This document shows positions 32,809 through 41,502 of a stretch of DNA of 64,000 nucleotides, one piece after another. Numbering within the stretch: the stretch's first letter is position 1; each line of letters opens with the position of its first letter. The notes beneath the pieces are model-generated. The model did not search any database and was not told where the DNA came from. It saw only the letters and a program-made list of their open reading frames with translations. This stretch comes from CBDHGY01 sp965263325. GTDB taxonomy: Bacteria > Pseudomonadota > Alphaproteobacteria > Caulobacterales > Hyphomonadaceae. The stretch covers positions 3,038,001-3,102,000 of the forward strand of contig CBDHGY010000002.1 in NCBI GenBank assembly GCA_965263325.1. Direction: 5' to 3'. Made by a program: the position numbers and the translations under genes.

Positions 32809-33876
32809 ATGGCAAAATCCGGACGTTTCCTGCTTGGTACGCTGTTGGGCGCAGCGCTGGCATTTGGAGCAACAGCTCAAAGCACACCAACAAGTCCGAC
32901 AACGTCGTCGACTACGACTACGACTTCAACGCCAACCACAACCATTGCAGCTCCTGCAAATCCTGCGCCGCAAAATGATGCGATTTCCAAAGCAGCGGCT
33001 GTTTACGGAACCTATCAGGGCTCTGTCACGGATTTCAAAAACAAACCCTTCAGTTCTACAAAAGATATCGATCGTGCGCTTGACGAACTCGGCAGTCACA
33101 ATTCTGAGCAACTCAGCAAAGGTTGGTTGTCCTATTCTGCGCTGGTCGCTTCACAGGACGTTGAATTTCGAGTTGCCGTGAACGAGGCGATCAGCCGGTA
33201 CGGTCGTGATCGTATCCTGCTAGGCATGCGCGACAATCACGCTTATGCTAGGACGCTAAAAGGCGGCGACTCCGCTGTTAGTTCTGCTTTGACTGCGATC
33301 GATGCAGATGCGCGCCGGTTGCTGAGCACAGGGCGACTGGTGAAAGAGCAAGCGTATACTCTGCAAAACGCTAAATGGGCGTCGAGAACTAAAGTCGGAA
33401 ATGGTAGTAAAAAAGCTGACGGAATTATGGCTAAGACCCGAGTTGGTGTTCCAGTTCGCGGAACGGTGATGTCCGCCATGACCGAACCCAACGCGAACAA
33501 TAATTTTGCAAGGGCAGGTGGAACAGGCGCTCCGTCTATTTGGGATGGCCTGTCGAGTGCTGCGACCACAGTTCGTTTCCCAACCATTTCAAATGTGAGA
33601 GGTGGTCATAGCAAGCGTATAAGAGCCGGTCAGGAGCGAACAGCCAATCGGATCGCAACATTGGCGGCCTACAGAGCCGTTGGTGCGGGAAGCACCGCTG
33701 AGTCTGCAGTGCTGTCGGTTATGTCAGGAAACAAAGCGTCAAGCTGCATTAATCGCGCTAATCTCAATTTGCAGCAATGCGTTGCAGCTGCTCACACATA
33801 TGACGAGCTGCCATTCTGTATTGCCGATTTTTCATTGACTAAGATCGGTGAGTGCATTGGGGAAGTCGCACAATAG
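32809..33876 (+). CDS. Secreted hypothetical protein with threonine-rich linker
   Basis: 355 residues. The signal peptide ends at about residue 23 (AFGATA-QS) and is followed by a threonine/serine/proline-rich stretch (about 24-48), then a helical domain (AISKAAAVYGTYQGSVTDFK...). The C-terminus has four cysteines (SSCINRANLNLQQC, LPFC, GEC) likely to form two disulfides. I recognise no family. It may be an envelope or surface protein. A ribosome site (GGGAGAG) precedes the ATG, and a very strong terminator follows, so it is a single-gene transcript. Confidence 0.75.
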   Translation: MAKSGRFLLGTLLGAALAFGATAQSTPTSPTTSSTTTTTSTPTTTIAAPANPAPQNDAISKAAAVYGTYQGSVTDFKNKPFSSTKDIDRALDELGSHNSEQLSKGWLSYSALVASQDVEFRVAVNEAISRYGRDRILLGMRDNHAYARTLKGGDSAVSSALTAIDADARRLLSTGRLVKEQAYTLQNAKWASRTKVGNGSKKADGIMAKTRVGVPVRGTVMSAMTEPNANNNFARAGGTGAPSIWDGLSSAATTVRFPTISNVRGGHSKRIRAGQERTANRIATLAAYRAVGAGSTAESAVLSVMSGNKASSCINRANLNLQQCVAAAHTYDELPFCIADFSLTKIGECIGEVAQ

Positions 33877-33904
33877 GCTCATAGCCCTAACGAACCAAAC
33901 GTAT

Positions 33905-33946
33905 GCAATGCTCTGAAAGCTGCCAGCTTTCAGAGCATTGCTTTTT
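33905..33946 (+). terminator. Strong intrinsic terminator
   Basis: A 17-bp perfect stem (33905-33921 with 33925-33941, loop GCC) followed by TTTTT ends the transcript of the threonine-rich secreted protein. It also shows that an upstream in-frame ATG at 33903 cannot be the sufE start, because it lies in the stem. Confidence 0.9.
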
Positions 33947-33971
33947 CAAATTTGAACCGCATATAGCTTCC

Positions 33972-34391
33972 ATGACCATAAATGCCCGCGCCGATGATAT
34001 TCGTGATGAATTCAACTTCCTGGATGACTGGGAAGCGCGCTATGCGCACATCATAGATTTAGGAAAGTCGAACCCTCCATTGGCGGAGCACGAGCGAACG
34101 GAAGAGTCGCGGGTTCGCGGCTGTGCCTCGCAAGTCTGGCTCGTCTCAGAGATTGATGGTGCCGACCGCCTGATGGTCCGCGCAGAGTCAGACGCGATGA
34201 TCGTGTCAGGCCTGATCGCCTTGCTGGTGAGATTGTATTCGGGAGCAACCCGTAGAGAGGCTTTAGAATTTGACGCGGCAGGGTTGCTTGAAGACATAGG
34301 CGTTTCAGGAGCTTTGACAGCGCAGCGCTCTAATGGTCTGGCGTCGATGCTTGCTCGCATACAAAAAGATGCAGCTAGTTTGGCGGCGTAA
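33972..34391 (+). CDS. sufE: SufE family cysteine desulfuration protein
   Basis: Accepts persulfide sulfur from the SufS cysteine desulfurase for Fe-S cluster assembly. 139 residues from the ATG at 33972. The family features are DEFNFLDDWEARYAHIIDLGKSNPPL near the N-terminus, then EESRVRGCASQVWLVSE with the active cysteine, and VSGLIALLVRLYSGATRREAL. The start was set downstream of the terminator hairpin. No suf operon genes are next to it, which is common for this gene in alphaproteobacteria. Confidence 0.92.
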   Translation: MTINARADDIRDEFNFLDDWEARYAHIIDLGKSNPPLAEHERTEESRVRGCASQVWLVSEIDGADRLMVRAESDAMIVSGLIALLVRLYSGATRREALEFDAAGLLEDIGVSGALTAQRSNGLASMLARIQKDAASLAA

Positions 34392-34504
34392 CTGCCTCTA
34401 AAGGTTTCGCAGGCGTTAATCGGTGTGCGGATATTTTGGGTAACCATAAGCCGATAAATTATAATTTTTAAGTTACTAATCAGCCGAAAGGCAGGATTAG
34501 TGCG

Positions 34505-36430
34505 TTGAATTTTGTAGATGAAATTGGTCGCAGCAAAGTGAAAGAGAGCCTCCGCTCGGAGACTGCCGCTGTCTTTACGCCTGTTGTTAGAATTTTCCTG
34601 CTGCTTGTAAGCCTTTACTATGCGATGAACACCGTCAGTAATCTGCTGACGCTTACCGGTCAGGAGCGAACATTTCTGTCGTCGCTGTCAGCGATTTCCT
34701 GCATTGCTGCCGCTATGACATACTGCAGCTTGAAGGCGGAGAACACACTCACGCGGCTTGAATTTGCGGGTGTGATCGGCAACGGATTGTTGCTTATAAA
34801 CTTGCTATACTACTACTCGACAACATTTGATCCGAGCCGGTTGGTATACTTCGTCCTGTTGGTGTTTGTCTTTCCGATGACAGGGGCAACGCGCCGTGTG
34901 GCGCTTCTGTTTAGCGCGGTTTCGCTTGGTTGCCTTTATCATATCATTCTGACGTTCGACCCTTCGCTCTTTTACGATTACCTATTTATTGGGATTGCAT
35001 CTTGCTTTGTATCCTTCGGCGGTAGCTTCATGTTACGCCGAATTATTCTGGATGCTCTGAATTCAAAATTGATTGCAGCCCATCATAAAACAGAAGCGCT
35101 TGAGGCAGCCGCTCACGCGAATATGTTGGCCGTCACCGATAATCTAACGGGGCTTCCCAATCGCCGCGATTTTTTCCGAACACTAAAAGAACGGGCTGAG
35201 ATGTATGATAAGTCAGGCAATACACTCACTGTGTTCCTTATCGACCTTGATGGGTTCAAACCGGTAAATGATACCTATGGGCATAGTGTAGGCGATAGTT
35301 TGCTCGTTGAAGTTGGAAAGCGTTTGCAGGCAGCGCTCCCAGATCAAACGTTTGTTGCCAGGATTGGCGGAGACGAATTTGCGGCTATACTGCCGATCCA
35401 TACTCGACAGGATGCGCAGAAAGTTGGTGATATGCTTTGCGCAGCCATGCGCGCGCCCTACAATCTTGGCCGAATAGTTGTGCATGTTGGTGCGACCGTA
35501 GGCGCGGCCATTAGAGAAGATGATAGCACGACGGAAGCCAATCTCGTCGAATATGCCGACTATGCGCTTTATAATGCCAAGCGTGGGAGTAAGGGAACTT
35601 GCGCCGTCTTTACACCAAGCGATGCGGCGGTCATGACACGGCTGTTCTTTGTCGATCAAGCTCTGCGTCAAGCCAATCTCGAAAGAGAGCTCACCGTTGT
35701 TTATCAACCGCAATTTGACCTGCAGACAAACCGGGTAAAGGGTTTTGAAGCTCTGGCGCGCTGGCAAAGTGCTGAGCTTGGAAAGGTCGACCCTGAGACG
35801 TTTATTGGGGTTGCTGAAACAACGGGGATGATCACGAAAGTGACAATGACCTTGCTTCAAAAAGCGATGCGTTCATTCAAATCATGGCCAGAAGATACGA
35901 CTTTATCGTTTAATCTCTCTGTTCACGATGTTCTCGATGTCACTGCGATAGACGAAATTCTCGATATCGTGCGCCGAGCGGGTGTCGATCCATCGCGTAT
36001 TTGTTTCGAAATAACTGAAACGGTCATGATGGGTGATGTTGAAAAGGCAGGCATCGCGCTGCAGAAAATTGTTGATGCAGGTCATGATGTAGCGCTTGAC
36101 GATTTTGGAACGGGCTACTCGAATTTTACTTATCTGAACAAATTGCCGATCACTAAGATCAAAATTGATCGATCATTTGTGCGTGATCTATCTGAAAATG
36201 AATCGTCAATTCAGACAATTTCATCCCTCCTTCAAATGTCACGCTCCTTGAACAAGGAATGCGTCGTGGAAGGTGTGGAAACCGAGGCAGAAGTCGCGGT
36301 TATGCGAGGGCTCGGCGCACAAACCATTCAAGGGTTTTATTTTGGCAAGCCGATGCGCACTGAAGATGCAGAGGCCCTGCTTGTTAAGCAACAGGCGAGC
36401 CAGGCCGACACGCTGCGTGATCGCGCTTAA
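34505..36430 (+). CDS. Membrane GGDEF-EAL protein (c-di-GMP cyclase/phosphodiesterase)
   Basis: 641 residues. Six or so N-terminal helices (about 24-180) without a recognisable sensor name, a GGDEF domain with an intact GGDEF (288-292) and the NLTGLPNRRDF start, then an EAL domain with FEALARW (EAL at 415-417), ETVMM and DDFGTGYSN (532-540) and the late KIKIDRSFVRD. Both active-site motifs are present, so either activity may be possible; in such dual proteins usually one dominates. Start is TTG at 34505. Controls motility/attachment decisions via c-di-GMP in related bacteria. Confidence 0.95.
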   Translation: MNFVDEIGRSKVKESLRSETAAVFTPVVRIFLLLVSLYYAMNTVSNLLTLTGQERTFLSSLSAISCIAAAMTYCSLKAENTLTRLEFAGVIGNGLLLINLLYYYSTTFDPSRLVYFVLLVFVFPMTGATRRVALLFSAVSLGCLYHIILTFDPSLFYDYLFIGIASCFVSFGGSFMLRRIILDALNSKLIAAHHKTEALEAAAHANMLAVTDNLTGLPNRRDFFRTLKERAEMYDKSGNTLTVFLIDLDGFKPVNDTYGHSVGDSLLVEVGKRLQAALPDQTFVARIGGDEFAAILPIHTRQDAQKVGDMLCAAMRAPYNLGRIVVHVGATVGAAIREDDSTTEANLVEYADYALYNAKRGSKGTCAVFTPSDAAVMTRLFFVDQALRQANLERELTVVYQPQFDLQTNRVKGFEALARWQSAELGKVDPETFIGVAETTGMITKVTMTLLQKAMRSFKSWPEDTTLSFNLSVHDVLDVTAIDEILDIVRRAGVDPSRICFEITETVMMGDVEKAGIALQKIVDAGHDVALDDFGTGYSNFTYLNKLPITKIKIDRSFVRDLSENESSIQTISSLLQMSRSLNKECVVEGVETEAEVAVMRGLGAQTIQGFYFGKPMRTEDAEALLVKQQASQADTLRDRA

Positions 36431-36435
36431 CCGCC

Positions 36436-37503
36436 TTAGCTGCCAGCTTCTCCGCTAATCTGTTCTATTCCGCCGTCTTCCGCAGCGCGGGTCACAGAGT
36501 AGTCTGGATAGTCACGTGATGACAGATCCTTATATGGCGTACGCTCACCTTGAGAACTTACCGGCACGTTGCGCGGAATCGGCGCGGCGGGTGTTTCACC
36601 AACGCCGCCGCCTGTCGTGCCGCCGAGATCGCCGGTCAAGACAACGCGGCCTGTTTCTGACTTCGCCACGTCCGCACCGGTCGGGCCGGTCAATACCACT
36701 CTGCTGGTTTTGGTTTGAGGACGGGGAGCGGATTTTGCCGCCGTCGGTCTGTAGGTGCCATCAGCGGAACGTTTAAGCGGCTGGAATTGAACCTGCGGTG
36801 TGGCCGGTTTAACGCTTGGGTTCGCCGGTGTATTGACGGCGATTGGTGTTGAAGACGGTGGCTGTGTCTTTGCGATAGAAGATGAGATTACAGCAGGAGC
36901 TGCAGGTGCTTTTCGGAGCGTTGGCTTATCGGCAGAAATCGTTGCCGGAGCCGGCGGAGCAGCTCTTCGAAGAGAAGGCTGCGAAGAAATTTTGGCAGGC
37001 GCAGCAGGGGCTGCAATGCTCTTTGGTATTGTCCTTGGAATTGATGCGCGTTGGACTGTAGTTGTACGCCGCGGTTGCGTTTGGGCGGACTGATGCGCAG
37101 GGACACTGCGAACTTGCCGCGTCGTGCGGCCAGAAGACTGATTGCTTGCACCTAACAATGCTGACCCATGACGATATGGTGATGGCTGATAATTTCGTTC
37201 GATGCGAGGTGAAACGCCAGATGTCGAAGTTGGGTTTGTTTCAGAACGCCCCACGATTGATTTCAGTTCGCAGGAATTTTTGGCGGCTGCGCCTATTGTG
37301 TCGACGAAGCTCCAGGAGAGGCAGCGTGTATCACGTCCGCACGCGGTCGAGCATTGGCTCGCAGACAAGACAGAGGTCACGGAATACGTGCCGCCAAACC
37401 GATATGTATTTGGCTCGAACACAGGACCTGATTTTTCTTTCTTTTCAGCAAAAGCAGGTGCAGCAAAAATTGCCACGGCCAAAAACAAGGCTGTCACGCG
37501 CAT
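36436..37503 (-). CDS. Secreted PAN-domain protein with long proline/alanine-rich tail
   Basis: 355 residues from the ATG at 37503, which has AGGGAG eight bases upstream; a much longer in-frame start inside the neighbouring gene is rejected. Signal peptide (MRVTALFLAVAIFAAPAFA), then a PAN/apple domain at about 28-95 with NTYRFGGTYSVTSVLSASQCSTACGRDTRCLSWSFV and NSCELK (four cysteines). The rest is low complexity, rich in Pro, Ala, Ser and Arg, with repeated short units such as SRVVLTG / GRVVLTGDLGG. PAN domains bind proteins or carbohydrates. Likely periplasmic or surface. It ends 5 bp from the GGDEF-EAL gene, convergent. Confidence 0.78.
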   Translation of the reverse strand: MRVTALFLAVAIFAAPAFAEKKEKSGPVFEPNTYRFGGTYSVTSVLSASQCSTACGRDTRCLSWSFVDTIGAAAKNSCELKSIVGRSETNPTSTSGVSPRIERNYQPSPYRHGSALLGASNQSSGRTTRQVRSVPAHQSAQTQPRRTTTVQRASIPRTIPKSIAAPAAPAKISSQPSLRRAAPPAPATISADKPTLRKAPAAPAVISSSIAKTQPPSSTPIAVNTPANPSVKPATPQVQFQPLKRSADGTYRPTAAKSAPRPQTKTSRVVLTGPTGADVAKSETGRVVLTGDLGGTTGGGVGETPAAPIPRNVPVSSQGERTPYKDLSSRDYPDYSVTRAAEDGGIEQISGEAGS

Positions 37504-37573
37504 CGGGTTACTCCCTAAAACTAGCTTGCGCCAAATTGAACATAAGCGGTTAAGGAAGCGTTTGTTTTTGTGT

Positions 37574-39391
37574 TTAGGAGGCGAGTGCGTCGCGCCGTTC
37601 TTCGATTTCCAGCCATTCGATTTCCGCCATACTAAGCTCATCTTTTGCTTCGGCCAGCCGCGCAGATTTAGTATCGAAGGCGGAACGATCGCTTGTGAAG
37701 AGCTCTGGATCTGCAAGGGCAGCTTCGATTTCGGAGATTTCGGTCTCGAGCCGCGGAACCAATTCGTTGAGCTCTTTTGCGCGGTGTTCGTCTTTAAAAC
37801 TTAACTTTTTTACGGGTTTAGGAGAGGTTTTACCGGCCTTAGGTTTTCGTTTCTTTTGATCTTTTGTGGTGTCCGATTTGATCAAACCGCGCAGCTGCGT
37901 TTGAGCATCACTCCAACCGCCGGATGTTTCGATCCACTTCCCATCACCGGTCGGTGACAGGCAAGACGTGACGGTATTGTCTAGAAATGCCCGGTCGTGA
38001 CTGACCAAAATCATTGTGCCGGAATATTCGGCGAGCATGTCTTCAAGCAGATCAAGCGTTTGCATATCAAGATCGTTTGTCGGTTCGTCCAGCACAAGGA
38101 AGTTTGACGGTTTTGCCAGCGCAACAGCGAGCGTCAGGCGATTGCGTTCGCCGCCGGACAGCGCTCCGACAGGTTGGCGAATTTGATCCGGTTTGAACAA
38201 AAAATCTTTAGCATAAGCTGCGACATGACGCTGGCGACCTTGAACCATAATCTGGTCCCCTCCCATCGGAGCAAGCGTTTCCCAGATCGTATCCTTAGGT
38301 TTTAGCGAGGCGCGCGTCTGATCCAGGAAGATCGTCTCGAGAGTTTTCGCGCGCTTAATGTTTCCGCTATCGACAGGGATCTCTCCAAGCAGCAGTTTAA
38401 TCAGCGTTGTTTTGCCCGCGCCATTCGGCCCGATGATGCCAATTCGATCCCCGCGGAGGATGCGAATAGAAAATTCATCCGCAATCTTAAGAGGCCCCTG
38501 CGGTGTATTGAAAGATTTGGAAATTTTTCGAGCTTCAAGAACTTTTCGACTGGCAGATGGATCGACCTCTGAGGTCAGTTCGACGGTATTGCGTGCTTCT
38601 CCGAGAGCGCTGCGGCGTCTGGCATGCTCTTTACGAAGCTCCCTCAACCTTCCGAGTCTGCCTTGATTGCGTTTTCGACGCCCTGAGACACCCAGTGATA
38701 ACCACCGCGCTTCTGCACGCAGCTGTGTCTTCATTCTGGCGATTTGTTTTTCTTCAGCGGCTTCGATCTCAGCTGCCCATTCGTTGAATTGCCCATATCC
38801 TTTGGGCGATTTCAAAACTATATTCTGACGCAACCAAAGCGTGTTCGTAGAAACTGATTCAAGAAAGGCGCGGTCGTGAGAAACCAGCAAGATAGCGCCG
38901 CGAAACGCCTTCAGGCGTTTCTCAAGCGCTTCGATCATTTCAACATCGAGATGGTTGGTTGGTTCGTCCAACAGCAATATGTCGGGATCGGCAGCAAATG
39001 CTTTCGCAAGTGCTGCGCGCCGAATCTGACCGCCTGATTGTCGTTCTGGATTGGCGGAAGGGGCGAGCCCCATTTCCATCAGCGATGCTTCTGCATCATG
39101 CCGCGGAATATCTGATGCCATTATGTAGTCAGTGAACGTCTCGTACCCGGAGAGGTTTGGCTCCTGCTCAGCAAATACGATGTTTGTACCAGGCTGGCAC
39201 CATACATCTCCGCTATCGGGCTCGATGCGTGCTGCCACGATCTTCATAAGCGTAGATTTCCCGGCACCGTTTCGTCCGACAAGCGCAGCGCGCTCACCGC
39301 GTGAAATGGTGAGGTTTACGCCTTCAAAAAGTGGCTTTCCACCGAAGGACAGCCGAACATCAGCAAGTGTTAGGAGTGGGGTCTGAGCCAT
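37574..39391 (-). CDS. uup: ABC-F family ATPase, Uup-like
   Basis: 605 residues from the ATG at 39391 (MAQTPLLTLADVRLSFGGKPLF); an earlier ATG adds 18 residues and is rejected. Two nucleotide-binding domains without membrane segments: first with GRNGAGKSTLMKI, QSGGQIRRAALAKA and LLLDEPTNHLDVEMIE; second with GPNGAGKTTLIKLL, LSGGERNRLTLAVALA and LVLDEPTNDLDMQTLDL. The C-terminal ~100 residues form a basic linker and a coiled coil, as in Uup, which binds DNA and ribosomes. Family members act in translation or DNA-structure handling. The first signature is a slightly changed QSGGQ. Confidence 0.92.
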   Translation of the reverse strand: MAQTPLLTLADVRLSFGGKPLFEGVNLTISRGERAALVGRNGAGKSTLMKIVAARIEPDSGDVWCQPGTNIVFAEQEPNLSGYETFTDYIMASDIPRHDAEASLMEMGLAPSANPERQSGGQIRRAALAKAFAADPDILLLDEPTNHLDVEMIEALEKRLKAFRGAILLVSHDRAFLESVSTNTLWLRQNIVLKSPKGYGQFNEWAAEIEAAEEKQIARMKTQLRAEARWLSLGVSGRRKRNQGRLGRLRELRKEHARRRSALGEARNTVELTSEVDPSASRKVLEARKISKSFNTPQGPLKIADEFSIRILRGDRIGIIGPNGAGKTTLIKLLLGEIPVDSGNIKRAKTLETIFLDQTRASLKPKDTIWETLAPMGGDQIMVQGRQRHVAAYAKDFLFKPDQIRQPVGALSGGERNRLTLAVALAKPSNFLVLDEPTNDLDMQTLDLLEDMLAEYSGTMILVSHDRAFLDNTVTSCLSPTGDGKWIETSGGWSDAQTQLRGLIKSDTTKDQKKRKPKAGKTSPKPVKKLSFKDEHRAKELNELVPRLETEISEIEAALADPELFTSDRSAFDTKSARLAEAKDELSMAEIEWLEIEERRDALAS

Positions 39392-39499
39392 AGTCGCAGA
39401 AATAGGTGGATTAGGATTGAATGGGAAGCCTGAACTGTTCTGCAATTTGTCAGTAAATTTTGGACTCTCTTAAGCCTTGACGGTCAGTCTCCCATTTGG

Positions 39500-40888
39500 A
39501 TGAAGGGCTCATTCTCTATAATCGCGGCGCATTTTGCGATCGCTTCTGCATGTTTCGACGCCGGGTGCGCATGGGCGCAGGCTTTGTCTCAAGACGTGGA
39601 AGCCATTCTCGTGTCCAATGTGGGAGCAAGTTTTCAGACTGTTGAGCTCTATAATATTTATACGAGCCCAGTGGTGGTTTGCACTTACGCGCTCGCAAGC
39701 GACAGCAATCCATCAGCAACCGTTCGAATACGAAACGCCGGGCCAACGAGTTTCGATATTCGCCTTCAGCAGTTCGAAAACTCGAATTCTGTAACGCCCG
39801 GCCATGTTCATTGCCTTGTCGTGGATGAAGGCGTTCACACGCTGTCGGATGGCCGCGAGATCGAAGCACATACGGTCATGTCGGATCAAACAAGCGGTAA
39901 TGTCGTTCCGAACACTTGGGACGCTGTAAACACAGAACGCGTAGATAGCATTCTGGGACACACGTATACACGCTTGGTCATGCTGGGGCAGGTCATGTCA
40001 TTTAATGATGTAAATGCCAGCGTGTTTTGGACAAATAATTGCGCTAATCGGAATGTTGAACCGAATGATGGTGCTGCCTGCGTCGGAAAGCATATTGGCC
40101 AGATTAACGGCACGAGACTGAATGAGACCCTGGGTTTTATCGTCGTGGAAGCAGGTGCCGGTACCGTGAACGGTGTAAGATACGCCTTCGATAGGGGGGC
40201 GGACATTGTCGAGGGCGTCGGCAACTCTCCCCCTTACACGTATTCTGTGAGCGGTGATTTTGATGTCGGTGTTTTAACACAGGCCGCTGAAGATGGCGGT
40301 CAAGGCGGTTGGGCGGTCCTCTATGGTGAAGATCCGCTTCAATCGAATTCAATTGCGATGGCGATTGATGAAGAAGTGGTCGCTGGTGACACAGGTCGTT
40401 TTCACATTACTGAACAAGTTTACTACGGCATCTTCGAAAATATCCAAACAGCCAACGTCTCGGCAGAAAAAACGGTGAGCGTCCATGCAGATAGCGCGGT
40501 ACCCTACGCTGTTCCAGGAAGTGACGTCCTGTACACGATCAACGTAACGAATGATGGCAGCTCGCCATTGGATGAAGACTCATTGTTCTTGGTCGACTCT
40601 CTTCCTCCGGAGACTGAGTTCTTCAATGGGGATCACAATGGGGCGGGGTCCGGAGCTGTTGGTTTTGCGGAAACAGATTCCGGGCTTACCTTCTCTCTTG
40701 CGACCGACGTACGCTATTCAAATGCCGCGACAAAACCAATGAATTTCGGAGCATGCACGTATGTTCCTGTGTCAGGCTATGATCCAGCTGTGCGCCATGT
40801 TTGTTTCAACCCGAAAGGGCGGTTGCGGGATGGAACGTTGTACCCGGCAAGCGGGTTCAGCTTGACGTTCCGGGCACGAATTAACTAG
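39500..40888 (+). CDS. Secreted protein with C-terminal DUF11-like repeat
   Basis: 462 residues. Signal peptide (cleavage near GCAWA-QA). Residues ~30-330 are a beta-rich domain that I do not recognise, with cysteines in VVVCTYAL, HVHCLVV, NNCANR and AACVGK. The C-terminal ~120 residues, TVSVHADSAVPYAVPGSDVLYTINVTNDGSSPLDEDSLFLVDSLPPETEF, are a DUF11/isopeptide-like bacterial surface domain. Probably a cell-surface or extracellular structural protein. Divergent from uup; the stop shares CTAG with the thioredoxin-like gene. Confidence 0.75.
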   Translation: MKGSFSIIAAHFAIASACFDAGCAWAQALSQDVEAILVSNVGASFQTVELYNIYTSPVVVCTYALASDSNPSATVRIRNAGPTSFDIRLQQFENSNSVTPGHVHCLVVDEGVHTLSDGREIEAHTVMSDQTSGNVVPNTWDAVNTERVDSILGHTYTRLVMLGQVMSFNDVNASVFWTNNCANRNVEPNDGAACVGKHIGQINGTRLNETLGFIVVEAGAGTVNGVRYAFDRGADIVEGVGNSPPYTYSVSGDFDVGVLTQAAEDGGQGGWAVLYGEDPLQSNSIAMAIDEEVVAGDTGRFHITEQVYYGIFENIQTANVSAEKTVSVHADSAVPYAVPGSDVLYTINVTNDGSSPLDEDSLFLVDSLPPETEFFNGDHNGAGSGAVGFAETDSGLTFSLATDVRYSNAATKPMNFGACTYVPVSGYDPAVRHVCFNPKGRLRDGTLYPASGFSLTFRARIN

Positions 40889-41403
40889 CGAATAGGCGCA
40901 GGACAGTCTGGCCCATCGGGTTTTCGTTCACCTGGTTTCCCATGTTCAGCGAGGAGGATAGCTTGTGTCATTCGCTCCTCCATTTCATCAACGCTGAGCG
41001 CTCTATTCACGCAAGTGAGTGGCTCACCATTATCAGCAGCGATGAACACTGCGATTCCTGTGATGCCGCCATACCAGTCCCAAAGATAAGATGCCTGATG
41101 AGCCTCGGCGGTCTGAATGGCGCGTGAGAATGTCTGCATACGTTGCATTTCAGGGGCGCGGCGGGAGGCCTCTGTCATATCCAGATCAATGCGATTGATC
41201 TGGCCATGATCGAAGCGTTCTATGACTTCGTCGAGCCGCGGATTTAAGATCTGACAATTAGGACACCAATCGGCTGTGAAGTTCACAATCTTCACGCTTG
41301 GAGTCGGGTTCGGGTTGTGTGCGGGAACATGCCCATCAGTTTCAGCATGCGCTATAAAAGAGAGGGATAAACCGGCGAGAAGAACGAACGATTTCAAATT
41401 CAT
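40885..41403 (-). CDS. Periplasmic thioredoxin-like protein
   Basis: 172 residues from the ATG at 41403, which has GGAGG six bases upstream. Signal peptide (MNLKSFVLLAGLSLSFIAHA) followed by a thioredoxin fold with the active site ADWCPNCQ (about 48-55). The TVxFxAxWC-like strand KIVNFTADWCPNC is typical. The C-terminal part is longer than thioredoxin and has two more cysteines (LTCVN, PDCPA). A role in periplasmic disulfide reduction or metal-centre assembly is inferred. Single gene. Confidence 0.85.
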   Translation of the reverse strand: MNLKSFVLLAGLSLSFIAHAETDGHVPAHNPNPTPSVKIVNFTADWCPNCQILNPRLDEVIERFDHGQINRIDLDMTEASRRAPEMQRMQTFSRAIQTAEAHQASYLWDWYGGITGIAVFIAADNGEPLTCVNRALSVDEMEERMTQAILLAEHGKPGERKPDGPDCPAPIR

Positions 41404-41502
41404 GTCGCCTCCTTCAAAGACACAGCTGAATCTCTGCATGTCTTGCGCCAGATATAAAAATCACAATAAAGTTAGATAGTTAACATATTTCCAAAACAGC
41501 GA

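Noticed and set aside
33903..33971. Longer sufE start at an upstream in-frame ATG
   Set aside because: The ATG and following codons lie in a 17-bp terminator stem; the family N-terminus begins after 33972.
35213..35860. 215-codon open frame antisense within the GGDEF-EAL gene
   Set aside because: Lies wholly inside a well-supported two-domain gene; no family-like sequence.
37202..37804. 200-codon plus-strand frame across the PAN-protein 5' end and the uup 3' end
   Set aside because: Antisense to a signal peptide and to a conserved ABC-F C-terminus; no supporting motif.
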